Assembly: GCA_013146195.2 (NCBI GenBank)
Contig: CM028384.1
Location: 73,817,990 to 73,881,989, forward strand
Length of the DNA stretch: 64,000 nt
Direction: 5' to 3'
From: Codonopsis lanceolata
Lineage: Eukaryota > Streptophyta > Magnoliopsida > Asterales > Campanulaceae
The position numbers and the translations under genes are program-made. The notes beneath the pieces are model-generated. The model was not told the DNA's origin. It saw only the letters and a program-made list of their open reading frames with translations, and did no database searches. Positions 1 to 11,292 of this stretch are shown here, one piece after another (the stretch's first letter is position 1; the number at the start of each line of letters is the position of its first letter).

Positions 1-779
1 AGGCAAGAAAGGAGCCTGTGCGCCACCCACATCCACTGGTGCGGGCGCCTGCACCACCATGGTGGCGCCCAAAGGCCTCATAAGTAACGAGTTTGCCTAA
101 AGTATAATCTCAAGACTACAAGTCGATGAAGCACAAAAAGAAGAAATCTTAACCACGAAGGAATCCCAATCTCTACTATAACAAGGCCCCTGACAGGAAT
201 TCACACACCATTTATTAACACACAGTGAAACTTTACGCAGCGGAGTTCGAGAGACGCCTCGAGAGAAATCCTCCCCTAAGCCTCAAAGTCTCACAAATCT
301 CCCTAAACACAAACCAACCGGGTCAAAGTGAAACCTAGTTGCCCCGCTTAGGGATTCCACCTTATTCTTCCGTCCAAAATCCCAAAGAAAGAAGCTTGCT
401 CCCGCCAATCCGACGCAACCAAGCAAACAGCAGCCGCTTCCGCTCGATTTCCACCGTCAAGCAAGCAAACAATAGCAAAACAAGCGCTTGCTCCTCCTCG
501 TTCTCTGCCGTAGTTGAACTGGAAGCAAGCATTCCAACTCGAATCTCGCAACAACAAAACAACAAAGAAAAAGACTCTCCTGAAGCGACGTACGAATACC
601 TTAAAATCTACTGAAGTTAGTCGGGTACATGATAAATCCCCATGCTTAAAAAAGGTAGGCTATATAAAATTTTAATATATAAAAGTGTTATTTAAGTCGA
701 TCCGATGTAATAAATATAAGAGTTATGCCGCCCGATTTTATAAAAATAACACTAAAAAAGAGCCATTATTATGGTAAAA
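1..779. other. AT-rich intergenic DNA, no gene recognised
   Basis: No reading frame here resembles a known protein. The first 60 bases are GC-rich, and the rest drifts into AT-rich DNA with short A and T runs. A 91-codon frame on the plus strand (339-614) has low-complexity serine- and asparagine-rich translation and overlaps similar-sized frames on the other strand, so I do not treat it as coding. Given the repeats immediately downstream, this is probably old transposon-derived sequence, but I recognise no terminus. Confidence 0.5.
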
Positions 780-1540
780 TATTTGTAATTCTTGGAAAGA
801 AACTACCGCAAGTTTGTAATAATATATGTATAGATATTGATATTTAAATGCTTCAGCTTATCCGTTAAATAAATAAAATTAAAGCATATTTTAGCCAAAA
901 AACTTGTTTTGAGATCGAAAGGGCGAGTTGGGTGCCCAACACCTTCCCACCTCGTAACTTAGCATCCGAAAACAAACAACATTTTGAGTCCACAGTGAGG
1001 TCGATCGTATTCCCACGCGCTCTTTGCAACACTCTTTTGCACTTTTAATTTCGCTTTTCCCTAAACAAGGAAGATGGAATGAAAAAGAGTGTTACATTTT
1101 CTCTTGTTTTCCCTAAATAAGGAGGATGACAGATGAAAAAATCCAAAGCACTCACAAGGTCCACGATGAGGCTACAGTATCTAACGCCTTCATTAACACT
1201 CTTTTTGCACTTTTAATTTCATTTTCCCCAAAAAGAGAAGATGAAATGAAAAGAGTGTTGTCTTTTCTGAATCTTGTTTTCCCATAAACAAGGGAGAATG
1301 TGATACAGAAAATCCTGTGGCACTCACAAGAATGGCGACTGGGTTGAACGCTGCTTTTTATTTTAAAGAAAATAAAAATGGAGGGCTAGACTCATTTTTC
1401 AAACAAAACAAACAAGTTTTTCTTTTGGCTAAATATGCTTATTATATTTATTCAATAGCTTAAATATCGCATTTTTATATATCCGTATATATATTTGTGC
1501 ATATAACCGTAAAACTTGCGAAAAGCTTGCTTTCAGGTCC
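780..1540. repeat. Imperfect inverted-repeat element with internal tandem units
   Basis: The block is roughly palindromic. The stretch around 885-911 (containing TTTTAGCCAAAAAACTTG) is the reverse complement of the stretch around 1407-1436 (containing CAAGTTTTTCTTTTGGCTAA). Similarity continues outward to about 785 and 1530. The centre has two related units (about 1020-1190 and 1197-1330), each with a CACTCTTTTTGCACTTTTAA-like segment, a CCCTAAACAAGG-like segment and AAGAGTGTT. The same material recurs reverse-complemented at 3630-4600. No coding capacity. It could be inverted LTR fragments or a foldback/MITE element; I see no target-site duplication. Confidence 0.6.
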
Positions 1541-2480
1541 CGCTATTTAATACAAAAAAATATAGAAGTTCTGGGCAGATAACAAAAAAATGGGCCGAGC
1601 TTTTATTTTATATTTGTTTTATTCTCGCTTTTATACTATTATTCTCGCTTGCTTTATTTATTTTGTAAAAATATAAATATTATTTCATTCCGCTATTTTA
1701 TTTCTGGATTAGACCAATTTGTAATTAATAGAAATAGATAGATTCCCCACTTTTTTTTCTATTTCTTGATCCGAATGGCCGTTATTTGCTCAGGCTGGTG
1801 CCCTTTCCAAGACTCAAGCTAATAAGCCGAGGAAATCCAAAAAAAATAGAAAGACATACCATATCTGCTCTATTTACTGCTTTATATCTGAAAAAAGAAA
1901 AAATAGAGATTTTATCGCTTAGATACCGCACACACGCACGGTAGAAATATTCCTAACCGCTACCCTACACCATGGTCACCTACCTCTCGTGATCGCCAAT
2001 GTTAAATTGCATGTAATTTCTCAGGACACTTCATGGACCGATCGATTTTTATATCTCTGAATTATTGATCGGTCCCTGTGCAAAAAGAAAAAAAAACAAC
2101 AAAAGCAAAAAAAAGGGGGGGGGGAGAGAAACATATACGAATAAAGAAATGCACATGGTCTGACCAATAATTTCATTAATTTGTATGATATTTGACCTAG
2201 ACCATTTTGAATGGTGGATCCCGAAAAGAGTATAGACCCTTCGCCTGAGATCAGTCCGATCTTGGGGAGTCAAAAGGCAAGTGGAATACGAGGTTCCTAT
2301 ACTCTGGAGAAAGAATCCACTATTCCAGGAATAGTCCTAAGACTGTCAAAACAAAGCAGGCGCTTGTCCGATCAATTGTAGGGAAAATGTATTAATAATA
2401 AAAAAATTACTAATAAAGGCACACTGTACTCCAAACCCTAACAACCTTCAGCCAACCCCTTCTGATACCTTCAACCCCTT
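1541..2480. other. AT-rich intergenic DNA without recognisable features
   Basis: The stretch holds simple-sequence patches, such as an A-run followed by a G-run near 2090-2130. No frame resembles a protein family. It may belong to the interior of the element whose gag relic starts at 2492. Confidence 0.45.
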
Positions 2481-2491
2481 TTCCTCATAAA

Positions 2492-3561
2492 ATGGCCCGA
2501 GTTTGGAAAGGCAGAGATAATCTTGGCCTTGATCGAGATACATGCAGAGGGGATCGAGATCGAGAGAATATCGAGGTCGAGATCGAAAGTGTTAGAATCA
2601 GTTCAGAGGGTACAAATTTGAGCAGAATGGCCACCAAGAACAAACAGCCTGTGATAGAAACCAGCAATGGACTAGGTATTCTGGGACCAGAAATAAAAGC
2701 TCCTGGATATGCACCACACCCCGAATTCGAAAACTGGCTAAAAAAGAAATTGGATGACCATGTGGAAAGAGTAACAAACCAAGTAGTTGGCAACCTTTTA
2801 GCAAGTTTTGCAGAAACTCTTGCCACCATCTCTCAACAAGTCAAAAGCCTAAAACCTTCTCCTATAATTCTCCCTAAAACCTTCTCCCTAATAATTCTCT
2901 CCTTCTAAAACAAACCTATCCGACCTAAGAATATCTATATCCCTAATCCACCACCGGCCTTACTATTTCCCAAAGTGGTATTATTGAGAATATCTATAAC
3001 CTAACACCAACCCCCGACCTTACTCACCTAAATGCATGCTTCCATAATCGAAAAAGCTACCTCCCTCTCGATCCTTCAAATACCTACTCCCAGCAAATGA
3101 CCCATGGTACCCTGACTGGAATGATTTGTGCGCATGAAAAAAAACACCCTCCCCCAAATAGAAGTTCATACAATCAATTCCTAACACAATATTTCCCCGA
3201 CCAAAAAGATATTCAACCTAGCCACTCAACCAAATCCCCACCAAAAGCCTCACCTCAACCAAAAGGAAGGAGGGAAATTCAGAGACATTATGACGATCTG
3301 CCTGCTTCAAGATCCATGATTTTTCAAACATTATGGGCTCATGGAAAGCTTAAACCTATTGCACATTATACACCGCCAAACCCACTGCCTAGTTCATGGA
3401 ACTATGCCCAGTACTGTGAATACCATCGCTGCAGTGGTCACCCCACCGAAAGATGTTATTCCTTCAAGAACGCTATCCAAGACCTCATTGATAACAATAT
3501 CATCACGGTGGAAGACACAAGGGAACAAAACTTGATACCTGATCAAGTGAAGAAAGTGTGA
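2492..3561 (+). pseudogene. Ty3/gypsy-like gag relic (two broken frames)
   Basis: Two plus-strand frames (2492-2908 and 3097-3561) look like pieces of one decayed gag. The second carries a Cys-His knuckle, YCEYHRCSGHPTERCYSFK, followed by AIQDLIDNNII. This arrangement (CxxHxxxGHxTxxC, then an I-Q-D-L-I-D stretch) is characteristic of gag polyproteins of plant Ty3/gypsy elements. The first frame has a charged segment resembling the N-terminal part of such gags. The 190-bp interval between them has no open frame, and no protease, RT, RNase H or integrase follows, so only a gag fragment survives. Membership of a specific clade (Tat/Athila type) is inference. Confidence 0.6.
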
Positions 3562-3629
3562 TAAACATCAATGATATACATTTCAGCTAGAATAAAAAAT
3601 GTTGTACTATACTCATGTTTGAAATAAAA

Positions 3630-4600
3630 GAGCCTAGTGTGGGTGCCCCAGAAGATTTTCCCGCACCCCGCGCTCCCTTTTTTATGGAAACGCGACATGC
3701 GGAAGGACATCACTCTTTCCATTCCATCCTCCCTTGTTTAGGGGAAGACGAAATTAAAAGTGCAGAAAGAATGTTGTCAAAAGCGCGTTGAATACGCCTC
3801 AGTCACCTGAGTGAGCTTTGGTCCATTATGAGAGCTTTGGATTTCTCCATATCTCACATTCTCACCCTCCTTTGTTTAGGGGAAAATAAGATACAGAAAA
3901 TGCATCACCCTTTTCATTCTCATCGTCCCTTGTTTAGGGGAAAACGGAAAAGTGTAAAAAAAGGATGTTGCGAGGGCGAGTGGGAACACGTTCTGCCTCA
4001 TTATGGACTTTTCGAAAATTGCCTTAGGTCATTATGAGTGCCTGTGGTTTCTCCGTATTTCACCCTCCCTTGCTTAGGGGAAGATAAGGCACAGAAAATG
4101 CATCACCCTTTTCATTCACATTGTCCCTTGTTTAGGGGAAAACGGGAAAGTGCAAAAAAATGATGTTACAAGCATCACCATGACCTTAGGCTTATTTTGG
4201 ATCGCTATGAGTGTTTTGGGTTTCCCCGTATCTCATCCTCCCTTGTTTAGGGGAAAGCAAGATGCAGGAAATGCATCACCCTTTTCATTCCCATCATCCA
4301 TTGTTTAGGGAAAAACGAAAAAGTGCAAGAAAAGGATGTTGCGGGCCTCAATGTGATCCAAAATGTTTTAACAGAGTCGTCATCTTTATTTTAAGAAGAA
4401 ATAAAGAAAAACCAAAAATAAACCAGAGTTTGTAAAAAGGGTTCGGAGGCTAAGTTACGAAGGGGGAAGATGTTAGGCACCCAACTTGCCCTTTCGGTCT
4501 CAAAAAAGTTTTTGGCTAAAATGTGTTTTTTGTTATATTTATCTAGCAAATGAAATAAAGCATTAAAAAGAAAACATATATATCTGTATTTACATTATTT
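3630..4600. repeat. Tandem repeat arm, inverted copy of 870-1450
   Basis: At least three imperfect units of about 170-200 bp start near 3861, 4061 and 4231, with a partial unit from about 3700. Each has two CCCTTGTTTAGGGG motifs roughly 60 bp apart, separated by CATCACCCTTTTCATTC, and ends with AAAAGTGCA plus GATGTTG. The terminal part (4440-4530, GGCTAAGTTACGA to CCCTTTCGGTCTC) is the reverse complement of 900-960. Together the two arms flank the gag relic in opposite orientation. No coding content is seen. Confidence 0.7.
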
Positions 4601-4945
4601 ACAGACTTGCAGACGCCTCCTTCCAGTAAGATCCGAAAATGAACGACGCCCAACAATGTTTTGAGCGATGACCAAATTTGGGCAGTGACTTTTGCATTGC
4701 GGCGCCTAAAATTTTGAGCGATGCCCAATGTTTTTATTGTGATGCCCAAATTTGAGGTGTAGCTTTGTTCACACGTCTTTCCTTCATTAAATATATCTTT
4801 GTCATTTCCCTCAAAAAATGTATTTTAGCGGTTTAAAACAAATATATGAGACTTTTTCAGTTATAATTTCACAACATGGGACCGGCCTGAATTTCACCTT
4901 ATACAAACTACTGAAACTAGTACTTATTTTTTTTGGTAAAATTCT

Positions 4946-5817
4946 GGCTGGTCCCTTTTCCAAAATTTCTAACATCAAAAGTCCACATTCTTTTTTTCAA
5001 CTGCAAAAGACCACTTTTTGAAACATTGTTCCAAAAATGTCATCGTCTTCTTCAACAGCTTCGACAATACACTTCAGATTCAAAAATCACGATTGTGAGC
5101 AACGAAACGGGGATCGATTTGATTAATGAAATACGAAACTATAATGGATGTGTGTTGAGTTGAAGGATTTTTCAGTTGTGACGAAGGCGGAGAAGGAGGC
5201 AGAAGAAAAAAGGCTTACGACGGAGGAGATGGAAGAAGAAGGTGGATGGACGTAAACTGGTTATTTATGCTTTTGTAACGCGATGCAAAAATGAATTAGA
5301 TAATATTTTTACACCGCAGTTTAAAGTTTAATTTCCTAGTATATTTTTGAATCGCGGTTTATAAATTTCATTGCATTAATTTTTGCACCGTGGTTCAAAG
5401 TTTAATTTCCTAGTCTATTTTTGAATCACGGTTCATAAATTTCATTGTATTAATTTTTGCACCGCGATTCAAGATTTAATTTCCTAGTCTATTTTTGTAT
5501 CGCGGTTCATAAATTTCATTGCATTAATTTTTGCATCGCAGTTCAAAGTTTAATTTCCTAGTCTATTTTTGAATCGCGGTTCATAGATTTCATTGCATTA
5601 CTTTTTGCACCACGATTCAATATTTTAATTTCATAGTCTAATTGCACTGCGATTCATAAATTTAATCGAATATTTTTGAATCGCGATACAAAAACGTAGC
5701 GCGTTTCAGACTCATTAAGGGTATTGCAGTCATTTTACCTTCAAAAATGTCATTTTCCGATTGAAAAAAAAAACACTGGATTAGATGAGTTATAAACTTT
5801 AAAAAGTGGACCGGTCC
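4946..5817. mobile_element. Non-autonomous long-TIR DNA element (Mutator-like?)
   Basis: The left end (GGCTGGTCCCTTTTCC onward, about 80 bp) is similar to the reverse complement of the right end, which finishes GTGGACCGGTCC. Matching features in both arms are the GG(A/C)(C/T)GGTCC terminus, a pyrimidine tract and AAAATG(A/T)CAT. Long TIRs with no coding capacity suggest a Mutator-type MITE, but I see no convincing 9-bp target duplication. Most of the interior is the 74-bp tandem repeat listed separately. Confidence 0.55.
5290..5665. repeat. 74-bp tandem repeat (dimer of 37-bp monomers), ~5 copies
   Basis: The motif ACCGC(A/G)(G/A)TTCAAAGTTTAATTT recurs with starts at 5311, 5385, 5459, 5533 and 5607, an exact 74-bp spacing. 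Within each unit a related half begins 37 bp later (TTTTTGAATCGCGGTTCATA). The array is therefore an alternation of two diverged 37-bp monomers sharing TTTTTG(C/A)A(C/T)CGCGGTTCA. The last unit is degenerate. The array sits inside the TIR element at 4946-5817. Confidence 0.85.
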
Positions 5818-5950
5818 GCAATATTTTTCTATTTTCTTTCTTTTTTTTAAATTCTTTTTTGGGCAGGTTGGTTCACACCGCAACCCAAGGTGGGTTGGGT
5901 TGGACTAAACTATTTCTAGTTCGTCCATTTTGCGAGTTAGGCTGTTGTGA

Positions 5951-6395
5951 CTAGAGATGTTAATTGGTGCTTCGGTCAATCCTAACATAGGTTCGGTTTT
6001 CGGCTATTATCCTCAAAAACCTAACGGTTTCGATTCAAACCTGCGGTTTCCAACCAATGATTAAACTTGTGCATTTTTTTTCAATTTCGAGGCTTGTACG
6101 TTTATTTCAGCGTATTATATACGTCCCGTATATTATGCTAACTATATTAAAACTGTTAATCGGTCAAATCCTAACGGTTTTTAGTATTATACACATCTCA
6201 TATATTACAAATTATACTAAACCGTATGAAAGTTGACTTTCAGTTCAACCCTAACGATTTTCGGTCTAGCCCTAACGATTTCGGTCCCTAAACGGTCCGT
6301 CTAGAATTTCAACCCTAACGGTTTCGTTCTAATCGATCAAAAACCTAACGATTTCGATTCGAATATACGGTTTTCAACCCTATTAACATCTCTAG
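5951..6395. mobile_element. Small TIR element (MITE) with CTAGAGATGTTAAT ends
   Basis: The ends are exact inverted repeats: CTAGAGATGTTAAT at 5951 and ATTAACATCTCTAG ending at 6395. The interior is non-coding and built from scattered copies of CCTAACG(G/A)TTT(C)GGT-like words. I see no clear target-site duplication. A hAT-type MITE is one possibility. Confidence 0.6.
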
Positions 6396-7073
6396 TTCAA
6401 TGTTAGGACACTTTTAGTGGGAGTACTAATAGGTTGATGGAATATATATAAGCCTTTTCAAAAAGGTTTATAACAGTAAAGCAAAATGTTGAAAGGTTTG
6501 ATGGTATCACAATCGGTTGGTCTTCATCAACCGGTTGATAATTTTTTATTTTTGTCTTTTTTGGTTATCATTGTGTATAAAAAATGTTTATTTGAGTGTA
6601 AAAAAAATATTTAAAATTTAAAAAAATTATAAATTGGTAATGTAGTGTACTGGATAAATCTTTTAAAAAGTTGATGAGTGTGAATTACTTTATCATAGCA
6701 CGACCAAGTTGTACCTTGCTTGGAACAAGTAGTCTCACCTGGTAATAACACATTTCCTTGAACCGAAACGGAGTTAGTATTGACCAGTGACCAAACTCTA
6801 TTTCCCTCCTCCGTTTCTTTCCCTCCCCTCTTTTTGGATCAAATCCTGTCAAAAAATAGCAAGCAGTGTATTTGAACTTCATTTTCGACCTAATTCACAA
6901 AAGCATTAACACGAAAGAGAAATTGATGAATTTGAAGCAAATAGATCTGAAATTCAAATCATGAATTTTAATCTCGAACCCTAGTTCACAAACGCCCCAT
7001 TTCTTCCCGTTGATTTTTATCTAATCGATGAGACTTCGCAGCTCAATTATCTCCACTGCGAACATTGACGACA
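6396..7073 (+). promoter_or_regulatory. Upstream region and 5'UTR of the UBP22-like gene
   Basis: AT-rich DNA leading into a pyrimidine-rich stretch (about 6795-6835) and the presumed 5' leader. The first ATG of the conserved reading frame is at 7074. A cDNA would be needed to place the transcription start. I see no TATA box I would defend. Confidence 0.4.
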
Positions 7074-10000
7074 ATGTCGAAATCCGATCGCCAGAGTTGT
7101 AACGATCAAAGTCAACATCACGATGATCAAGTTGCTAAACGTGTGGTCGTGATTGTTCCACCGCCGTGCCCGCACTTGGCCGATTTCAAGTCACGGTACG
7201 GTGCGAAGCCGTTTCGCGACCTTCAGGACTGTCTCCGTGTTCGGCCACTAGGCCGCGCCGCGATCCGGAGGGATTCAAACGAGGTGCCTCGTTGCGGTAT
7301 CTGTGGCCACACGCCGGCTCGTCTCTACGCGTGCATTTCCTGTGCTGTTCTTTCCTGTCACCTCCACGCGCCGGATCACGAGCACGCGATCGCCGTCGAC
7401 GTCGATCGTTCGGAGCTGTTTTGTTGTTTGTGCCGTGATCAGGTCTACGATCGCGACTTCGATGCGGCCGTCGTTGTGTCGCAGTCGGCGGCGTCGACTC
7501 TAGGAGGACGTGGATCTCTCCGTCCGCCCCCGCCGGAAAACCTAAGGAAGCGGCGGCGGGTGGATTACCGTCCATGGATGCCCGATCTAAAAGGGCGCGC
7601 ATTGCTTGGTGCAAACTCAAATCCGTTACCGGGAAACGGCGACGAATCATCTTTAAACCTTCCGTGGGGTCTAAAAGGGCTAAACAATCTAGGAAATACG
7701 TGTTTTATGAATTCAGTATTGCAGGCATTGCTCCATACGCCTCCGTTGAGGAATTACTTTTTGAGCGATCGGCACAACCGATATTCTTGCCAGCAGAAGA
7801 ATGGAGTGAATAAAAACTATGGAAACAATAAGAATTTGCGGTTATGTTTGGCTTGTGATATGGATGAAATATTCTCGGCTGTGTTTTCGGGCGATCGGAC
7901 ACCGTATAGCCCTGCTAGATTTTTATACAGGTCTGCATTGGGATCATGTGTTTTTGTTGATTTAGTGAGATATGAGCATATTGGTTGTATTGCATAAAGC
8001 AGGTCCTTAGCTAGTGGTGATTATAAATTCCAGATGTCGTGTTAGATATATGATCTGTTATATGTCACTTTTGAAAGCAAATGATATAAAATTTCTGATC
8101 AGAGCTTTTTATAAGTTGTGATCTTTGTTAGTTAATTTGTAAACGTCAAAGTTGATTTTTTGTAGAGATTTTAAAATTGATTTATTTGGTAGTTTCTTGT
8201 AGCTAATTGATGTGTGGGACACACCTAATTTTTATTCAGAAACTTGTTGATATCTTAGTTGAAGCACATATTTTCATCTTGGGTTCAAGTATTGGGACAT
8301 GTTTATGTACTTTTTATATTGATCGTTGTAATTTTTGATTCAGTTGGTGGCTGCATGCGGCAAACCTTGCAAGTTATGAACAGCAGGATGCACATGAATT
8401 TTTCATTTCCATGCTTGATGGGATTCATGAAAAGGTGGAGAAGGATAAGCGGAAGCTGCATAGTCAAGGTAAATTGATCCTCGTTAGATAACTTTTTGTT
8501 TGTTGCTCTTTTATTTTTAAACATGCACATTTTGCTTGTGTGCTTGAGCCTTGATTCCAGAAGATTAGATTTTTAGCAGTGAAAATGAAAGAATGGTGAT
8601 GAGTTTGCTGACAGTTAAGTGGGAGTTTATTATTCATGTTCATTTTGGAACAAAGTCCATTTGACATTCCGTCTTTAATATTCCACACCTGCATCTACCT
8701 GTTCTTTGTTTGTTAGAATCTGTTCTAGTGGATGTAGTTTATATGCCTATCAGTTGTTCTCTTGAAGAACCTTCTTGATAGGACCTGTACTATAGTCAGT
8801 ACAATCCTTGTTACATGTTTTCCTCATGAACTTCAGCATGCTAATTCATCATCTATTGTGTACTGGTAGTTTCTGTAATGCCATTAAGATCTTGTTTGTC
8901 TTAAGTGACGTGTCTTTCGGGGCACAAAATGATGGCATATAGGTGCATTAGTGTCTTATGTGATGTGCTCTGCGTTGAACAATGTCACATGTCATATTAT
9001 TTACTACAGTAATTTATGAAGCCTTGTTTTCTGAATCAGTAGCAGTGATCATTGTTTCAGCACTGTAAATCAATGTGCTTTTGTTTTGGCTCATGCCAAA
9101 GATTAGGAACAAGTGCTAAGTCAGATATTTCAGAATATAAGTTCAATGGACAGTTTTTCCTTTTTGGCTGGGTAATTGTCTTTCAAATTGGTCTATATGC
9201 ACATAGCGAATTCATGAGTTGGTTAAATTTTGAAGTGTCTACAGGTCATTCTTCCTAAAGCTTATGATTGAATATATTTTTTTGTTTAGTTGGTAGTGTC
9301 TGAGTGGTAACTGGTAAGCATCATGGGGACTGAGAGCTTGTATTCTTAGATAGCTAATGGATGTGTTTGGCTACTACTCTTTTAACATTTGAAAGAGAGG
9401 GATTGGTATATTTCACATTCCCTGAGTGTTGGATTAAATTTAATACTGTTGTATCCAATAAGTTGATCAACTTGAACGTTCTTACCAGCCGCCCTCTGAT
9501 GTCCATAACTTCACTATTTTATTTTCTTTTGATAGGTAAGTGTGACCTCTTGTTGATATGGGGATTGGAACCAAGGACCTCAAGGTCTTTGCCTGTGTGC
9601 CCTTGCCATCTCTCCCACCTCTTGGGGTCAAAATTATAGTCTTTGATTTTGGAAAAGATGATCTTAAGTACTGTGAGAATATAAAAGTAACCATCCTTAA
9701 ACTGCAGGGTGTGGGTTTAGGTCTTCTCATTGCCTAGGCGTTGACAAGTGCTCTCAGATTTAGGGCTAATACTCAATTTGCAAACTTGCATCTGCTTCAT
9801 TCCAGTAAGTCTCCTTTCCATCAGTCTAATTTGATTCATCATAGGGCTTTCTTGTGTCACATTACTTCTTTTTCTAACCCGACCTGGCCATTGATAGGGT
9901 CATTATCTTTGGTACAGATGATCTGGAGCCTGGAGAAAGTTCAAGGTTTACACTAGATCAACAGCCAGGCTGAGTCCTTAGTGAAACCTTCATGGTCTTG

Positions 10001-11292
10001 TGTTTCTCTCATATCAAACTCCTTCGGTACCTCTTATTTGGTGAAGCATTGGTGCAGGATACATAAATCACAGATGAAGTTCCTAGGTTTTGGTGTTAGA
10101 GGATGAGATGGTTACCTTGACCAGCAACCGTCTAGTCCAATCACTTGTTCTTTCGTTGGAAAGGGTAAAGGTAGTTAGTTCCTCAATCCCCATTATAAAT
10201 TAGGAATAATACTTTTGCTTGGGATGATGTGACATGTTAATATTACCTTGTCTTGGGTATTTCAACTCAGAAAATTTTGGCAACTTGCTATTCCAGTTAG
10301 TGATAATCGAGGATGCTGTAAACCTCTGATGGAAAATCTGCTTCGCAATCAGTTCATTTTTCTACTGACCTGTTCTGGACGATAGGAAAATAACTTTCTC
10401 ACATGTTGAGCAAATGTTTGAAACAATTTGTGGTATAATATAAGTGATGATTCATTGTGCATTATGACCTGCCATTATTCTGTATTGTTCAAATAATTTG
10501 ACCCAACTGCGCAATATTACAGGGACTGGAGACTGCTGTATTGCTCATAGAGTATTCTCGGGAATCTTGCGATCTGATGTCATGTGTACAGCATGTGGTT
10601 TTACATCTACAACATATGATCCGTGTGTAGACATCTCATTAGACTTGGAACCGAGCCAGGGGAGTTCTGCAAAGACAACATCCTTAAAATTCCATCCTTG
10701 TGATGTAGACGCAGCGTCTCTAAACTCGGGCCAAAGTTCTGGAACTTCTACCCTGATGGGGTGTTTGGACCGTTTCACAAGACCTGAGAGACTGGGCTCC
10801 GACCAAAAATTTTTCTGTCAACAGTGTCAAGTGAGACAGGAATCCCTCAAGCAAATGTCTATAAGGAAGCTCCCATTAGTTTCTTGCTTTCATATAAAAA
10901 GATTTGAGCATTCTCCGGTTCGAAAGATGTCAAGGAAGGTTGATCGGTATTTGCAGTTCCCATTTTCCTTGGACATGTCACCTTATCTGTCTTCATCCAT
11001 CTTAAGGGGTAGATTTGGAAACAGGATTTTTGCTTTCGATGGGGATGAGCCAGATGCTTCCAACGAGTCATCTTCGGAGTTCGAGTTATTTGCTGTTATA
11101 ACTCACACTGGTAAATTAGACGCTGGCCATTATGTGACTTACTTGAGGTTATGTAATCAGTGGTACAAGTGTGACGATGCTTGGGTCACTCGAGTGAATG
11201 AGAACATTGTGAGGGCTGCCCAAGGATATATGATGTTTTATGTGCAGAAAATGCTTTACTACAAGGCAAGTGAAAAACTTGCTACCTCATGA
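7074..11292 (+). CDS. UBP22: Ubiquitin carboxyl-terminal hydrolase 22-like (SAGA H2B deubiquitinase)
   Basis: Three exons give 583 residues: 7074-7930, 8344-8468 and 10523-11292, all with GT-AG introns (413 and 2054 bp). The start is the first in-frame ATG (MSKSDR). An N-terminal ZnF-UBP domain (about residues 30-135) has paired Cys/His ligands in PCPHL, RCGIC, ACISC and FCCLC. The USP catalytic core starts with [13 protein letters not shown] (Cys210), has EQQDAHEF in exon 2, structural zinc pairs at Cys349/352 and Cys426/429, and the His box [10 protein letters not shown] (His530) with an Asp pair in KCDDAW. Known role of the family: removal of ubiquitin from histone H2B in the nucleus, in the SAGA deubiquitinase module with SGF11 and ENY2. 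Arabidopsis UBP22 is of similar length. An Asn-rich stretch (residues 243-255) interrupts the conserved HNRY-to-CLACDMD region. Intron 2 carries a SINE-like insertion. Confidence 0.95.
9500..9640 (-). mobile_element. tRNA-derived SINE-like insertion in UBP22 intron 2
   Basis: Read on the minus strand there is an A-box-like TGGCAAGGGCA and, about 35 bp later, a B-box-like GGTTCCAATCC. This is the layout of a Pol III promoter. The copy ends in TATCAAAAGAAAATAAAAT, similar to the tail of the SINE at 42750-42974. I do not see convincing target-site duplications, so the boundaries are approximate. Confidence 0.5.

Noticed and set aside
339..614. 91-codon frame near the window start
   Set aside because: Low-complexity translation, overlapping frames on the other strand, no family resemblance.
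5290..5665. CRISPR-like array
   Set aside because: The units are contiguous 37/74-bp repeats with no unique spacers, in a plant genome; it is satellite DNA.
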